Virus record (IMG/VR): IMGVR_UViG_3300012929_000038
Location: 1 to 31,571 of that record
Direction: 5' to 3' (one strand)
Length of the DNA: 31,571 bases
Origin: a virus
Shown here: one piece after another, positions 19,081-27,088 of the stretch
Layout: each line of letters begins with the position of its first letter
Numbering within the stretch: position 1 is the first letter of the stretch
Position numbers and translations under genes: made by a program
Notes under the pieces: generated by a model
Database searches by the model: none
The model's input: only the letters and a program-made list of their open reading frames with translations
What the model was told of the DNA's origin: nothing

Positions 19081-22000
19081 GCCTTGTTCAACAAGACGAG
19101 TTTCTGGACAAAGTAATCACGCGGCTTTACCCCGGAGAAGACCCTAATGCGTGGAAACCGCTTCCACACCAGATCCCTCCTGACGGCGTACCTGGAGTTG
19201 ATTGGACTCTGTGGCTTCTGGTTGGGGGTCGCGGTTGCGTAGCCCCTTGGACTCGAATTTATGACCCACTGACTGGAATACATACCGAAATTGCAGACCT
19301 TGCTAGTCGGGGGCGGCCTATTACTGTTTTAGGTCTTGGTTTGAACGGCGCAGTTCCCGTGCAAGCGTCGGCCCCTTTTAGGAAAGGGGTAGCGCCCCTC
19401 TGGATGTATGAATTCGATGATGGCATAGAGATCACGACAACAGATCAGCATCGGTTTCTGACACCATTTGGCTGGACTGACGCTTCTGCCATTTCCGTTG
19501 GTTCCCTTGTTGGATGCGCAAGCGACCGTCTTCGGTCCATTTCGGAACGCGGCCCTTTAATGTCGTCCGTAAATGGTCAGCATTACTTTGGAACACGCGC
19601 AGATTATTCTCGGCATTATTCGATGTGTTCCCATCAATATGGTCGACGACTTCATGAGGCAGAAGATGACGTCCAAGTTTGCGTTCCATCACAAGACGAT
19701 GCTCTCGCACGTATCCAGCCTTTGTTGCGTATGGGTGTCCAGGACTTTTTACGAGCCAGTAACCATCATCATCTTGAGTACGACCGCCTTTCCAGAAATA
19801 GTTCTTTTCCATTCGAGCTTTTGCCGGAAGACGGGGAATATCAAGCGCGATCATCCTTCGACGAATTGCTTCTTCTGAATACCCAAGTTGATCGCCGAGT
19901 TCAAGCGTGCTCATGCCCATCGAGGCAAGTTCGCGCAGAGCATTTTCGTCAATCTTGGCGCTGCGAACAACGGATAGCTTTTTCCGCTGGATGGGGGTCT
20001 TCCTCATGCCTCGAAGCTCAATCCCGGCTGCAACCAATACCCGACCAGCTGTTTGTGAACTCACATCGAAGAGCTGAGCAATCGAGCGAAGAGATTCGCC
20101 GTTCGCATACAGACGCTTTGCTTCGGTTATATCGATCTTGTGACGTTGCATTTATGGATGATACTCGATGGCGGCGAGTGGTTGCCATCCGATCACTTGG
20201 TATGTCTGAGTTTTTTGATATGCATGTTCCAGGCGTAAATAGCTATTTAGCTGAAGGGATATGGAACCACAACACTGGTAAGAGCGACGCCTCGGCTAAC
20301 TATCTAAATCGTCATGTTTTGGGTCCACCGTGCGATACACGCGTTCCTGGCGGACACCGCATAAGCATCATCGCGCCAACACAAGGTGACGCTGTTGATT
20401 CGTGTGTGACTGGTCCATCTGGCTTGAAGGCGCATAATCCAGATATTGAAATGCGAACGAAGGCTGGCGGTACATATATCTATTGGCCTAATGGGACGGA
20501 GGGGAAGCTCTTTGGTGCCTTCAGTCCAGAGGACGTTGAACGATTACGTGCTGGCGGGAATCGCTGCCTTGCCGCTGGCACCATGGTTGCCACTTCTGGC
20601 GGGCCTATCCCCATCGAAGACGTTCAGCCAGGGATGTTGGTTTATACCCGCAACGGCTTGCGCCGAGTCTTGAAGGCGGGTCAAACAGGGGTACGGGAAT
20701 GCATTGAGATCACGAACGGGGATTATTCCGTACGGTGTACCCCTGATCACCTTATATGGGCAGGTAAAGAGTGGAAACAGGCGTCTGTGGTCAGTAGGAT
20801 AACCACATGGGACGGCCAGTCATTTCATGGGATGGGAAACGCTGGTATCAGCGTAAAGATGGGTACTTCGGCAATAGTCGACATGGACTCTTACACCGCG
20901 CAATTTACGCAAGCGCCCATGGACCCATCGCTCCCGGTATCCAAATCCACCACCTTGATCACGACAAAACAAATAACGCTCTCGCGAATCTTGCCCCTCG
21001 GACAGCGGCCACTCACTGGGCAGAGCATCAAGACGAAAGGGGCGCTGACTGGCATAGCAAGGGCGGTAAAGCGGCTGCTGCGAAAAGACTGTATGCCGAA
21101 CGACAATGTGACCTTTGTGGATCGACATACATGGCAGGTGCCTCTAGCAGCAAGTATTGCTCCGCCCGTTGCCGAGATAATGGGGCTCCATCACGAGCGA
21201 AATGCCAACGGCTGTGCATCGTGTGCGACTTACGGTTCGAAACCTCTTGTCGGCGACCGTCCGGCACTTGCAGTTACGCGTGTCGAGCGTGGCACATCGC
21301 AAGTATTAAGCGCGCCCGAGCCAGTTTACGATCTTCTGGTTGAGCATGACCACGAGTTTTTTGCTAATGGCATCCTGGTTGCTAATTGCTGCATCTGGGT
21401 CGAAGAGCTTGCGGCCTGGAGACAGTTGGCCAAGGCATGGCCACATATGAAGTTCGGCTTGCGTGTGGGTCCGCATCCTCATGTGATTGGTTCATCAACG
21501 CCAAAGCCTCGGAAGTTTTTTGTTAATCTCACCATAGATAAACACACGGTGACCACTCACGGCACTACTGACGACAACCCATATCTAGCGGCATCGGTGC
21601 GTGAAGCGCTTTATGACACATACGGAGGAACAAGTCTCGGAGCGCAGGAGCTGGGCGGCAAGATCATCTCAGGCGTCAAGGGTGCAATAACCACCCTTGA
21701 CGCCCTTGACGAGGTGCGAGTGTTTGAGCACCCAGAGTTGAGCCAACGGATTGTGATGATCGATCCGGCCATGACGTTCACTGAAGATTCCGACGAAACC
21801 GGTATTACCGTTCAGGGTAGGGCGGGTGACCATGTTTATTTACTTGCTGATTTATCTGAACGACTGCCAGTCGACGACGACGAAAACAAGGGAACCGATG
21901 GATGGGCGACCAAAGCAATCAAAGCTGCTATCACGTGGGAATGCGGAATGGTTTGGTATGAGGCAAATCAAGGTTCGGACACAAACAAGGTTGTACTCAA

Positions 22001-22343
22001 GTCAGCATTGAAACGATATAACGAATTAAACAATGTGCATCATATGGTTCGCATTGAAGGACTGTCAGCAAGTCTTTCAAAGTACGATCGGGCGCTGGCG
22101 TTGCAACAAGGGATTAGTCAAGGTAAATGGCATCCGGTCGGAGTGTTTGAGAAGCTAGAAGAGCAATTAACGAATTGGACTCCTGAGGCAGAAGCCGACG
22201 ATGAGACGAGCGATAAGAAGAACAAAAAAGACAAATCACCTGACAGACTTGATGCTGCCGTTCACGGCTACAGAAAGCTCATGGGCATTGGCGGCGTCGG
22301 TAAAACTTCAGGCAGACAGATCGCTAATGCCCGACTTGGCTAA
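19077..22343 (+). CDS. terL: terminase large subunit interrupted by two inteins
   Basis: GTG 19077 overlaps the GH16 stop as GTGA. The 1088-residue precursor should splice to about 468 residues. Extein motifs: the Walker A loop GGRG/TGKSDASA, split by intein 1 (residues 54-399); GGNR/CCIWVEELAAW, the Walker B-like segment, entered by intein 2 (residues 497-770); the coupling segment GSSTPKP; and the RNase H-like nuclease residues in MIDPAMTFTEDSDETG, MVWYEANQGSD and PDRLDAAVHG. TerL is the ATP-driven motor and nuclease that packages DNA into the prohead through the portal. Both inteins sit in ATPase-site motifs and must be removed for activity. Confidence 0.95.
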   Translation: MSLVQQDEFLDKVITRLYPGEDPNAWKPLPHQIPPDGVPGVDWTLWLLVGGRGCVAPWTRIYDPLTGIHTEIADLASRGRPITVLGLGLNGAVPVQASAPFRKGVAPLWMYEFDDGIEITTTDQHRFLTPFGWTDASAISVGSLVGCASDRLRSISERGPLMSSVNGQHYFGTRADYSRHYSMCSHQYGRRLHEAEDDVQVCVPSQDDALARIQPLLRMGVQDFLRASNHHHLEYDRLSRNSSFPFELLPEDGEYQARSSFDELLLLNTQVDRRVQACSCPSRQVRAEHFRQSWRCEQRIAFSAGWGSSSCLEAQSRLQPIPDQLFVNSHRRAEQSSEEIRRSHTDALLRLYRSCDVAFMDDTRWRRVVAIRSLGMSEFFDMHVPGVNSYLAEGIWNHNTGKSDASANYLNRHVLGPPCDTRVPGGHRISIIAPTQGDAVDSCVTGPSGLKAHNPDIEMRTKAGGTYIYWPNGTEGKLFGAFSPEDVERLRAGGNRCLAAGTMVATSGGPIPIEDVQPGMLVYTRNGLRRVLKAGQTGVRECIEITNGDYSVRCTPDHLIWAGKEWKQASVVSRITTWDGQSFHGMGNAGISVKMGTSAIVDMDSYTAQFTQAPMDPSLPVSKSTTLITTKQITLSRILPLGQRPLTGQSIKTKGALTGIARAVKRLLRKDCMPNDNVTFVDRHTWQVPLAASIAPPVAEIMGLHHERNANGCASCATYGSKPLVGDRPALAVTRVERGTSQVLSAPEPVYDLLVEHDHEFFANGILVANCCIWVEELAAWRQLAKAWPHMKFGLRVGPHPHVIGSSTPKPRKFFVNLTIDKHTVTTHGTTDDNPYLAASVREALYDTYGGTSLGAQELGGKIISGVKGAITTLDALDEVRVFEHPELSQRIVMIDPAMTFTEDSDETGITVQGRAGDHVYLLADLSERLPVDDDENKGTDGWATKAIKAAITWECGMVWYEANQGSDTNKVVLKSALKRYNELNNVHHMVRIEGLSASLSKYDRALALQQGISQGKWHPVGVFEKLEEQLTNWTPEAEADDETSDKKNKKDKSPDRLDAAVHGYRKLMGIGGVGKTSGRQIANARLG
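19236..20273 (+). mobile_element. intein 1 in the TerL Walker A loop (346 aa)
   Basis: The intein begins with Cys (CVAPWTRIYDPLTG, block A). Block B is TTDQHRF, with the T-x-x-H residues at 19440-19451. It ends with block F/G SEFFDMHVPGVNSYLAEG then IWNHN, followed by +1 Thr. These are the residues of a class 1 intein: Cys1, block B His, terminal His-Asn. The insertion separates GGRG from TGKS in the P-loop. The part between block B and block F, where an endonuclease domain would normally be, reads as an unusual His/Ser/Arg-rich sequence with no LAGLIDADG or HNH motif in this frame, but contains an HNH gene on the other strand. Confidence 0.9.
19432..20151 (-). CDS. HNH homing endonuclease encoded antisense inside intein 1
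   Basis: This 239-residue minus-strand frame has a complete domain order. Two HTH units come first: ITEAKRLYANGESLRSIAQL with FDVSSQTAGRVLVAAGI, then DENALRELASMGMSTLELG with YSEEAIRRRMIALDI. The HNH domain follows: GYVREHRLVMERKLGRHLLP (H151), then EVVDHIDGNTSNNAENNLRV (H171, N175, N184). HNH enzymes cut DNA with one metal ion, and HTH-HNH layouts are typical of phage homing endonucleases. The frame fills the gap between block B and block F, stopping at 19432-19434 just before the block B Thr. The start ATG 20149-20151 has a weak ribosome site; a TATCAT sequence (20163-20158 on this strand) could be a -10 box. Confidence 0.85.
   Translation of the reverse strand: MQRHKIDITEAKRLYANGESLRSIAQLFDVSSQTAGRVLVAAGIELRGMRKTPIQRKKLSVVRSAKIDENALRELASMGMSTLELGDQLGYSEEAIRRRMIALDIPRLPAKARMEKNYFWKGGRTQDDDGYWLVKSPGHPYATKAGYVREHRLVMERKLGRHLLPHEVVDHIDGNTSNNAENNLRVFQSNADHLRTTLKGRVPKWTEDGRLRIQQGNQRKWQKRQSSQMVSETDADLLS
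20565..21386 (+). mobile_element. intein 2 before the TerL Walker B-like segment (274 aa)
   Basis: The intein starts CLAAGTMVATSGGPIPIED (block A). Block B is CTPDHLIW, with T-x-x-H at 20739-20750. It ends VYDLLVEHDHEFFANG then ILVAN, followed by +1 Cys. The penultimate residue is Ala where most inteins have His. It interrupts GGNR/CCIWVEEL. The interior in the terminase frame is Thr/Ser/Ile-rich (SKSTTLITTKQITLSRI) and lacks an endonuclease motif, whereas the +2 frame encodes an HNH protein. It is smaller than intein 1 and not obviously derived from it. Confidence 0.9.
20807..21343 (+). CDS. HNH endonuclease encoded out of frame inside intein 2
   Basis: ATG 20807 has AGGA (20796-20799) seven bases upstream, so it can be translated on its own from the terminase mRNA. 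The 178-residue product has VISWDGKRWYQRKDGYFG and the HNH core LLHRAIYASAHGP (H30), GIQIHHLDHDKTNNALANL (H48, H49, N56, N57, N61). Two four-Cys zinc fingers follow: C101, C104, C118, C122 and C137, C140, C155, C159. It begins 57 bases after intein block B and its TGA (21341-21343) lies within block F, so it occupies the usual endonuclease slot in a frame different from the intein. Such enzymes nick or cut the empty target site to start homing. Confidence 0.88.
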   Translation: MGRPVISWDGKRWYQRKDGYFGNSRHGLLHRAIYASAHGPIAPGIQIHHLDHDKTNNALANLAPRTAATHWAEHQDERGADWHSKGGKAAAAKRLYAERQCDLCGSTYMAGASSSKYCSARCRDNGAPSRAKCQRLCIVCDLRFETSCRRPSGTCSYACRAWHIASIKRARASLRSSG

Positions 22344-22355
22344 TAGACTCAACCT

Positions 22356-22553
22356 ATGAGTGAAGAGGTCAGATATGTTGAGCTGTCCATAGATGACGAT
22401 GACATTCAAATCCCCATTTCCATTAGAGTGGGCTTACTTGATCCGACAGTAGTGGGAACAGTCACAATATGTGACTTGCGAACATCGCCAAGTGCTGCGT
22501 TGGCTGATCTATTTGAGCGGGTCGCATCAGAAATGCGAAAATCCGCAGAGTGA
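22356..22553 (+). CDS. hypothetical acidic protein (65 aa)
   Basis: ATG 22356 follows the terminase by 12 bases. The product is acidic and beta-rich (VRYVELSIDDDDIQIPISIR) with a C-terminal helix (SAALADLFERVASEMRKS). It lies between terminase and portal, where some phages keep small packaging or host-control proteins. I do not recognise it. The stop overlaps the next GTG. Confidence 0.6.
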   Translation: MSEEVRYVELSIDDDDIQIPISIRVGLLDPTVVGTVTICDLRTSPSAALADLFERVASEMRKSAE

Positions 22554-22867
22554 CCCTTACACTTTTCCTTGGCCTATGGTTGGCGAGTTACCGACTCTGG
22601 CTATTGCTGGCAAAAGACGTGATTCTAGATCGTCCACGCAAAGCCTTTTACCGAAGATTCCCGCCTGACAGCCAGGTGGCGGCCCTGATGAAGGTGTCAA
22701 AACCACACAAGCTCGGAGTGTTTATTGCGTGTCCGTTCTGTTCCGGGGCATGGTTATCAGGTTTGGTGGTGTTCGTCACGCTACAATTCATTGCGATGTC
22801 AGTACCTTTTCTTTGGTGGCTAGCGGTTTCGAGTGCTGTAGGGCTTACAGCAAAGCGGTTTGACTAA
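22550..22867 (+). CDS. DUF1360-like membrane protein (105 aa)
   Basis: GTG 22550 overlaps the previous stop. The protein has an N-terminal hydrophobic helix (TLFLGLWLASYRLWLLLAKD), the family motif FIACPFCSGAWLSG with a CxxC pair, and two C-terminal hydrophobic stretches (LVVFVTLQFIAMSVPFLWWL). DUF1360 proteins are widespread in phages and bacteria, and their function is not established. It sits directly before the portal gene (TAATG). Confidence 0.8.
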   Translation: MTLTLFLGLWLASYRLWLLLAKDVILDRPRKAFYRRFPPDSQVAALMKVSKPHKLGVFIACPFCSGAWLSGLVVFVTLQFIAMSVPFLWWLAVSSAVGLTAKRFD

Positions 22868-24783
22868 TGCCAAACGCCATAACTGCGGCTATCTCCTCCT
22901 TCGTCACGGGTACGTCAACAACCCCTCAAAAATCTCCGCCGAGGAAACTACGGATGACGAGGAACCTTGTCGCCAGCGCTCGCGTCGATACAGTCGGCAT
23001 TCGTGAGCAGAACGTAAACGGTTCAACCAACACTGGATCGTTAAGTAGGGCCTGGCAGGCAGAAGTCTGGAATTTCTACGACTCAGTTGGTGAGGTAAAA
23101 TTCAGCTCTGGATTCGTTGGATCATGCCTCTCTCGTTGCACTCTCACTGTCGGTCTGCGCGATTCCAAAGGCAACATCGGACCTTGCTTTGATGAGAACG
23201 GCGATCCTCTCAAGGATGAGAACGGCCAGTTACTCCCAGGCGTCGAGCGGGCAGAAGAAGCTCGTGATCTGATAGCGGCGCTGAAGAATAACGTTGGCGG
23301 GCAGTCTCAACTACTTCGCGTGATGGGTATCAACCTTTCTGTAGCGGGTGAGTTCCATCTTGTCGGCAGCGGAGCGGGTGATCCGTATCAACTAGCTCCT
23401 AACGTCGGGGAAATCCAGCAATGGGAAGTCCTAAGTACCTTCGAGTTTCGCTCAAAAGGCGAAGACTACGAACGACGTACCATGCCAGGTGCGACGGCTC
23501 AAGAAATCCCTGGCGACACGGTGCATGTCGTACGCATTTGGAAGAGTCATCCTCAATGGTCTGAGTTGCCAGACTCCAACATGCAGGCAGTTCGCGACAT
23601 CTTGGAAGAACTGGTTCTCCTCACGCGCGAAGTTAGAGGAGATACACAAAGTCGTCTGTCTAACGGCAAGGTTTTACTTATCCCCGAGGAAATCGAATGG
23701 CCGGACGATGAGGCTGAAGATGGATCGAGCGAGGCAGGAGACGCGTTCACGCGCGATTTGATTCGCACGATGAGCACGGCGATTAGTGACAAAGCGTCGG
23801 CCGCAGCTGTAGTGCCGTTCATCATCCGCGGCCCTGCCGAGATGCTGGATCATATTCGTACAGAGGATTTGAGTCGTACGAACCCAAGCGAATCTTCTGC
23901 CAAACGTACCGAAGCGGTACAGCGTTTTGCCCAAGGCATAGACTTGCCTGTAGAGATAGTAAGTGGGCATTCAGGTAGTACGTTCGCAAACGCAGTGGTC
24001 ATCGACGATGCAACCTACAAGGTACACATCGAACCATTGCTCGAAACCATCGTCGATGGATTGACAGCAGGCTATCTCATCCCTGCAATGGGCGACACTC
24101 CGCTCGTCGTTTTCTATGACAGCACAGAATTAGTTAGCCGTCCGAATCGTTCACAAGATGCCAAGGATGTCCATGATCGGTTCGCGTTAAGCGATGCGTC
24201 ACTGCGTACCTCAACCGGTTTCAGTGAATCCGACAAGCCTGATGAAGAAGAAGTTCAGCGACGTATTGAGATCAAACAAGCGATTATCACTAAGCCAACG
24301 GTTCAGGAAACACCGCAACAAGAGGAAGCTGGAACATCGAACATCGGAGATCCGACGCCTTCGGGTCTGCCTGCTACCCCAGGTGGAGATTTACCACAAG
24401 GTCAGCAAACAGCCACGGATACTCTGGCAGCATCTATGAGCGCTGCTGCATACGTGAGTATCGAGCGCGCGGTAAGACGTGCAGGCGCGAGACTTCGTAG
24501 TAAGAGCGCAAAGACAATGGCAGTAAGGGATCTACTTAGCCAGGTGCCCGATGCCGAAGTGGCAGCCACCCTTGGTCCCGAACAACTTTCGAAGATCACA
24601 GGCAATGAGGATTTGTTGCGCGGTGAATTCGATGTTCTGAAGAATTGGGCATTGAGAGAGACCGGCGATATTGAGTTTGCACAGAAACTTCATGATACCT
24701 GTGTGACCATTACCAACGAACGCCTGTTTCGTCCACGAGAATCATTCCCATTCCACGAACTGCCCCCGATCCCCAATGGCTAA
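22867..24783 (+). CDS. portal protein
   Basis: ATG 22867 shares a base with the preceding TAA. The 638-residue protein has the position and size of an actinophage portal, directly downstream of terminase and before the MuF-like gene. It begins with a flexible Ser/Thr-rich stretch, then a stem-forming domain (LSRAWQAEVWNFYDSVGEVK), a clip/wing region and a helical crown (DALSRTNPSESSAKRTEAVQ type sequences about residues 335-350). The C-terminal 130 residues are Gln/Pro-rich and then helical. Portals form a dodecameric ring at one vertex through which TerL drives DNA. The assignment rests mainly on context and overall pattern, as portal sequences are poorly conserved. Confidence 0.85.
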   Translation: MPNAITAAISSFVTGTSTTPQKSPPRKLRMTRNLVASARVDTVGIREQNVNGSTNTGSLSRAWQAEVWNFYDSVGEVKFSSGFVGSCLSRCTLTVGLRDSKGNIGPCFDENGDPLKDENGQLLPGVERAEEARDLIAALKNNVGGQSQLLRVMGINLSVAGEFHLVGSGAGDPYQLAPNVGEIQQWEVLSTFEFRSKGEDYERRTMPGATAQEIPGDTVHVVRIWKSHPQWSELPDSNMQAVRDILEELVLLTREVRGDTQSRLSNGKVLLIPEEIEWPDDEAEDGSSEAGDAFTRDLIRTMSTAISDKASAAAVVPFIIRGPAEMLDHIRTEDLSRTNPSESSAKRTEAVQRFAQGIDLPVEIVSGHSGSTFANAVVIDDATYKVHIEPLLETIVDGLTAGYLIPAMGDTPLVVFYDSTELVSRPNRSQDAKDVHDRFALSDASLRTSTGFSESDKPDEEEVQRRIEIKQAIITKPTVQETPQQEEAGTSNIGDPTPSGLPATPGGDLPQGQQTATDTLAASMSAAAYVSIERAVRRAGARLRSKSAKTMAVRDLLSQVPDAEVAATLGPEQLSKITGNEDLLRGEFDVLKNWALRETGDIEFAQKLHDTCVTITNERLFRPRESFPFHELPPIPNG

Positions 24784-25597
24784 GACCGATGGTTTGGTCG
24801 ATCCCAGGCTGGGCAAAAGGGTCCTTGCTGAAGCAAAACTTCGCAGGTATGAAGCTCGTGTGGAAATTGCCATCAAGGCAGCATTGAAGATTCAGAAAGC
24901 CAAAGTTCTGGCTGCTCTGCGCAATCAATATCTTACCGCCTCAGCGCCTCCCGATCCGTTTGATTTGAATTCGTTTGACAGCGCAGTGACCGATGAAGTG
25001 TTACCTGTCATCAGCGACGTATTTACAGACATGACGCAGAAGACCATGAACTTTTTAGCGTTGCCTCCTGAGACTCGTTCTCAAATCCTTGGCAAGATTG
25101 ATGTCACTTCTCGCACGGACAATCTTGTGGCGAAGGTGAATGGGATCGGGCCTGTCGTAGCGCAGAAGGTGACTGACGAACTCACACTGGGCGCTGCACG
25201 CGGTGAGTCATACGACGAGTTGTCTAACCGCATTGATGGAGCATTCGATTTTGCTGATGGTATAGCTGCCCGTGTCGCCCGGACGGAGGTTCACGGATCT
25301 TCTGAGGCTACGACTTTCGACAGTGCGAGTGCCATAAATAGCGCTGGTTACGGCATTACCAAGCAATGGGTGGCTACGGAAGATTCGGTCACGAGACCCG
25401 ATCATGCAGACGCAGATGGTCAAGAAGTTGACATCAACGATACTTTTCAGGTCGGCGACGATGAACTCCAATATCCCGGTGATCCTAGCGGAAGCCCCGA
25501 GCAGATTTGTAATTGTCGTTGCAGTACGACGTATTCCATGTCATCTGATAACCAGGATATGCCTGACACCATAGTCGACACTGAGAACGAAGAATGA
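24776..25597 (+). CDS. MuF-like minor head protein
   Basis: ATG 24776 overlaps the portal end by eight bases. The 273-residue protein has an N-terminal helical part (RRYEARVEIAIKAALKIQKA), a central segment GESYDELSNRIDGAFDFADG, then ARVARTEVHGSSEATTFDSA and the C-terminal CNCRC motif with a preceding DHADADGQEVDIND. This is the pattern of the phage Mu protein F / SPP1 gp7 head morphogenesis family. These proteins are packaged in low copy and bind the portal. The C-terminal cysteines may bind metal. Confidence 0.85.
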   Translation: MAKTDGLVDPRLGKRVLAEAKLRRYEARVEIAIKAALKIQKAKVLAALRNQYLTASAPPDPFDLNSFDSAVTDEVLPVISDVFTDMTQKTMNFLALPPETRSQILGKIDVTSRTDNLVAKVNGIGPVVAQKVTDELTLGAARGESYDELSNRIDGAFDFADGIAARVARTEVHGSSEATTFDSASAINSAGYGITKQWVATEDSVTRPDHADADGQEVDINDTFQVGDDELQYPGDPSGSPEQICNCRCSTTYSMSSDNQDMPDTIVDTENEE

Positions 25598-25633
25598 CGT
25601 ACGCTTTCACCAACAAGTTTGAAGTGAGGAACT

Positions 25634-27088
25634 ATGTGCGGTAAAGACACAAGTTGCGGGTGCAGCACGGCAAAGCAGGAAGCCCATGCCGAAGAAGTTG
25701 TTATGGCATCTGTTGCTGTTCTCGATCCGCCCACGATTGGTGACCTCATAGTGGCGGCTGGCGAACTAGACGACATCACCGGATTGCCAACACAATGGCA
25801 CGGTGTGCTTTCTGTCGAGGGTCTTCGCACAACTGACCATCGTGTTATCTCACCGATGGCGCTTACATGGCGTCAGTTGCCACTAGCTATTTGCGCTCAG
25901 TTCAGCGATATCCATGGTCCCGGCGATACTCCACCCTCACCGATTGTTGGTTCCATTACTGGGATCGAACGCGATGAGACAACCGGCTACATCATGGGTG
26001 AAGGAACATTTGACCTTACGAGCGAAGACGGCATTAAGGCTGCTCGTATGTGTCTTAATCAGACACTTCGCTGGAACTCTGTCGACCTAGAAATCCTCTC
26101 AAGTCAATATGTCGAGGTAAGCACAGATGCTGGCATGGGTGGCGATGACATGCTCATGGATATCCTGCTCGGTGACGATATTTACGAAGAACCATCCGAC
26201 TGGTATACCGAGATCACTGAAGCTCGAATCATGAAGACCACCTTGGTTTCAACTCCAGCATTTCCTCAATGTGTCGTTTGCCCGGTTGAGATGGCTCTCG
26301 ACATTCCCGAACCGATGGGAACTGCACCTGTTGTTACCCCTGGTCTGTTGGCGAGTGCCGTAACGATTCCTGATACTCCGCCCGCTTCATGGTTTGTGAA
26401 CCCCGAACTCCAAGAACCGACTCCGATGGAAGTCACAAATGATGGTCGGGTGTTTGGACACTTGGCACTTTGGGATACCTGCCATGTTGGATTTGAGAAT
26501 GTCTGCGTGACCCCTCCGCGGAGTGAAGCGCAATATCGTCACTTCCACACGGGCTCTCTTGCCTGCGACAATGGCGACATTGTTCGAGTGGGTCACATCA
26601 CCTTCAACACGGGCCATGCTTCGATGGATAAAAAGGCGACCGATGCCGCATACCATTATGACCACACAGGCGCCGTAGCAGCCGACATTGTGGTTGGCGA
26701 TGACGAGTTTGGTATCTGGTTCTCCGGTGCCTTGCGATCAAGTCTTGATGTGAAGGACATCCGGGCAGTCCGGGCCGCTGCGTTATCAGGTGATTGGCGA
26801 AAGATTGGTGGGGCGTTAGAACTCATCGGCGCTCTTTCGGTCAATATTCCTGGGTTCAATATCGTTGCAAGTGCTGGTCAGCGACAAGGCGAGCAAATTT
26901 CTCTCATCGCTGCTGCCGTGAAACGTCGCGACCCGATGAAGGAAATGGCAAAAGAGATCGCCATGCTTCGCCGTTGCATCTCGCCGCTTATGAGTCAAAG
27001 CGTTATCCAGCTCAAAGAGCGAGTAAATGGTAAGCCTCAAGACCGATCGGTGGTCTTGGCTTCTCTGCGTGAACGGATCGCCGGATGA
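25634..27088 (+). CDS. capsid maturation protease
   Basis: GAGGA precedes ATG 25634. The N-terminus is Cys-rich (MCGKDTSCGCSTAK). Residues 40-210 show the prohead-protease pattern: GVLSVEGLRTTDHRVISPMA, an inner beta core with GYIMGEGTFDL, a helical pair, and EARIMKTTLVSTPAFPQCVV, the usual ending strand and loop of HK97-like proteases with a catalytic Ser/His. The C-terminal 200 residues include a second beta-rich domain (FGHLALWDTCHVGFENVC) that many actinophages have fused to the protease. It cleaves scaffold or capsid N-termini during maturation. It is placed between MuF and the major capsid gene as expected. Confidence 0.8.
   Translation: MCGKDTSCGCSTAKQEAHAEEVVMASVAVLDPPTIGDLIVAAGELDDITGLPTQWHGVLSVEGLRTTDHRVISPMALTWRQLPLAICAQFSDIHGPGDTPPSPIVGSITGIERDETTGYIMGEGTFDLTSEDGIKAARMCLNQTLRWNSVDLEILSSQYVEVSTDAGMGGDDMLMDILLGDDIYEEPSDWYTEITEARIMKTTLVSTPAFPQCVVCPVEMALDIPEPMGTAPVVTPGLLASAVTIPDTPPASWFVNPELQEPTPMEVTNDGRVFGHLALWDTCHVGFENVCVTPPRSEAQYRHFHTGSLACDNGDIVRVGHITFNTGHASMDKKATDAAYHYDHTGAVAADIVVGDDEFGIWFSGALRSSLDVKDIRAVRAAALSGDWRKIGGALELIGALSVNIPGFNIVASAGQRQGEQISLIAAAVKRRDPMKEMAKEIAMLRRCISPLMSQSVIQLKERVNGKPQDRSVVLASLRERIAG

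Noticed and set aside
20820-21267. Minus-strand ORFs within intein 2
   Set aside because: They carry no endonuclease or other motif; the real extra gene here is the plus-strand HNH frame at 20807-21343.
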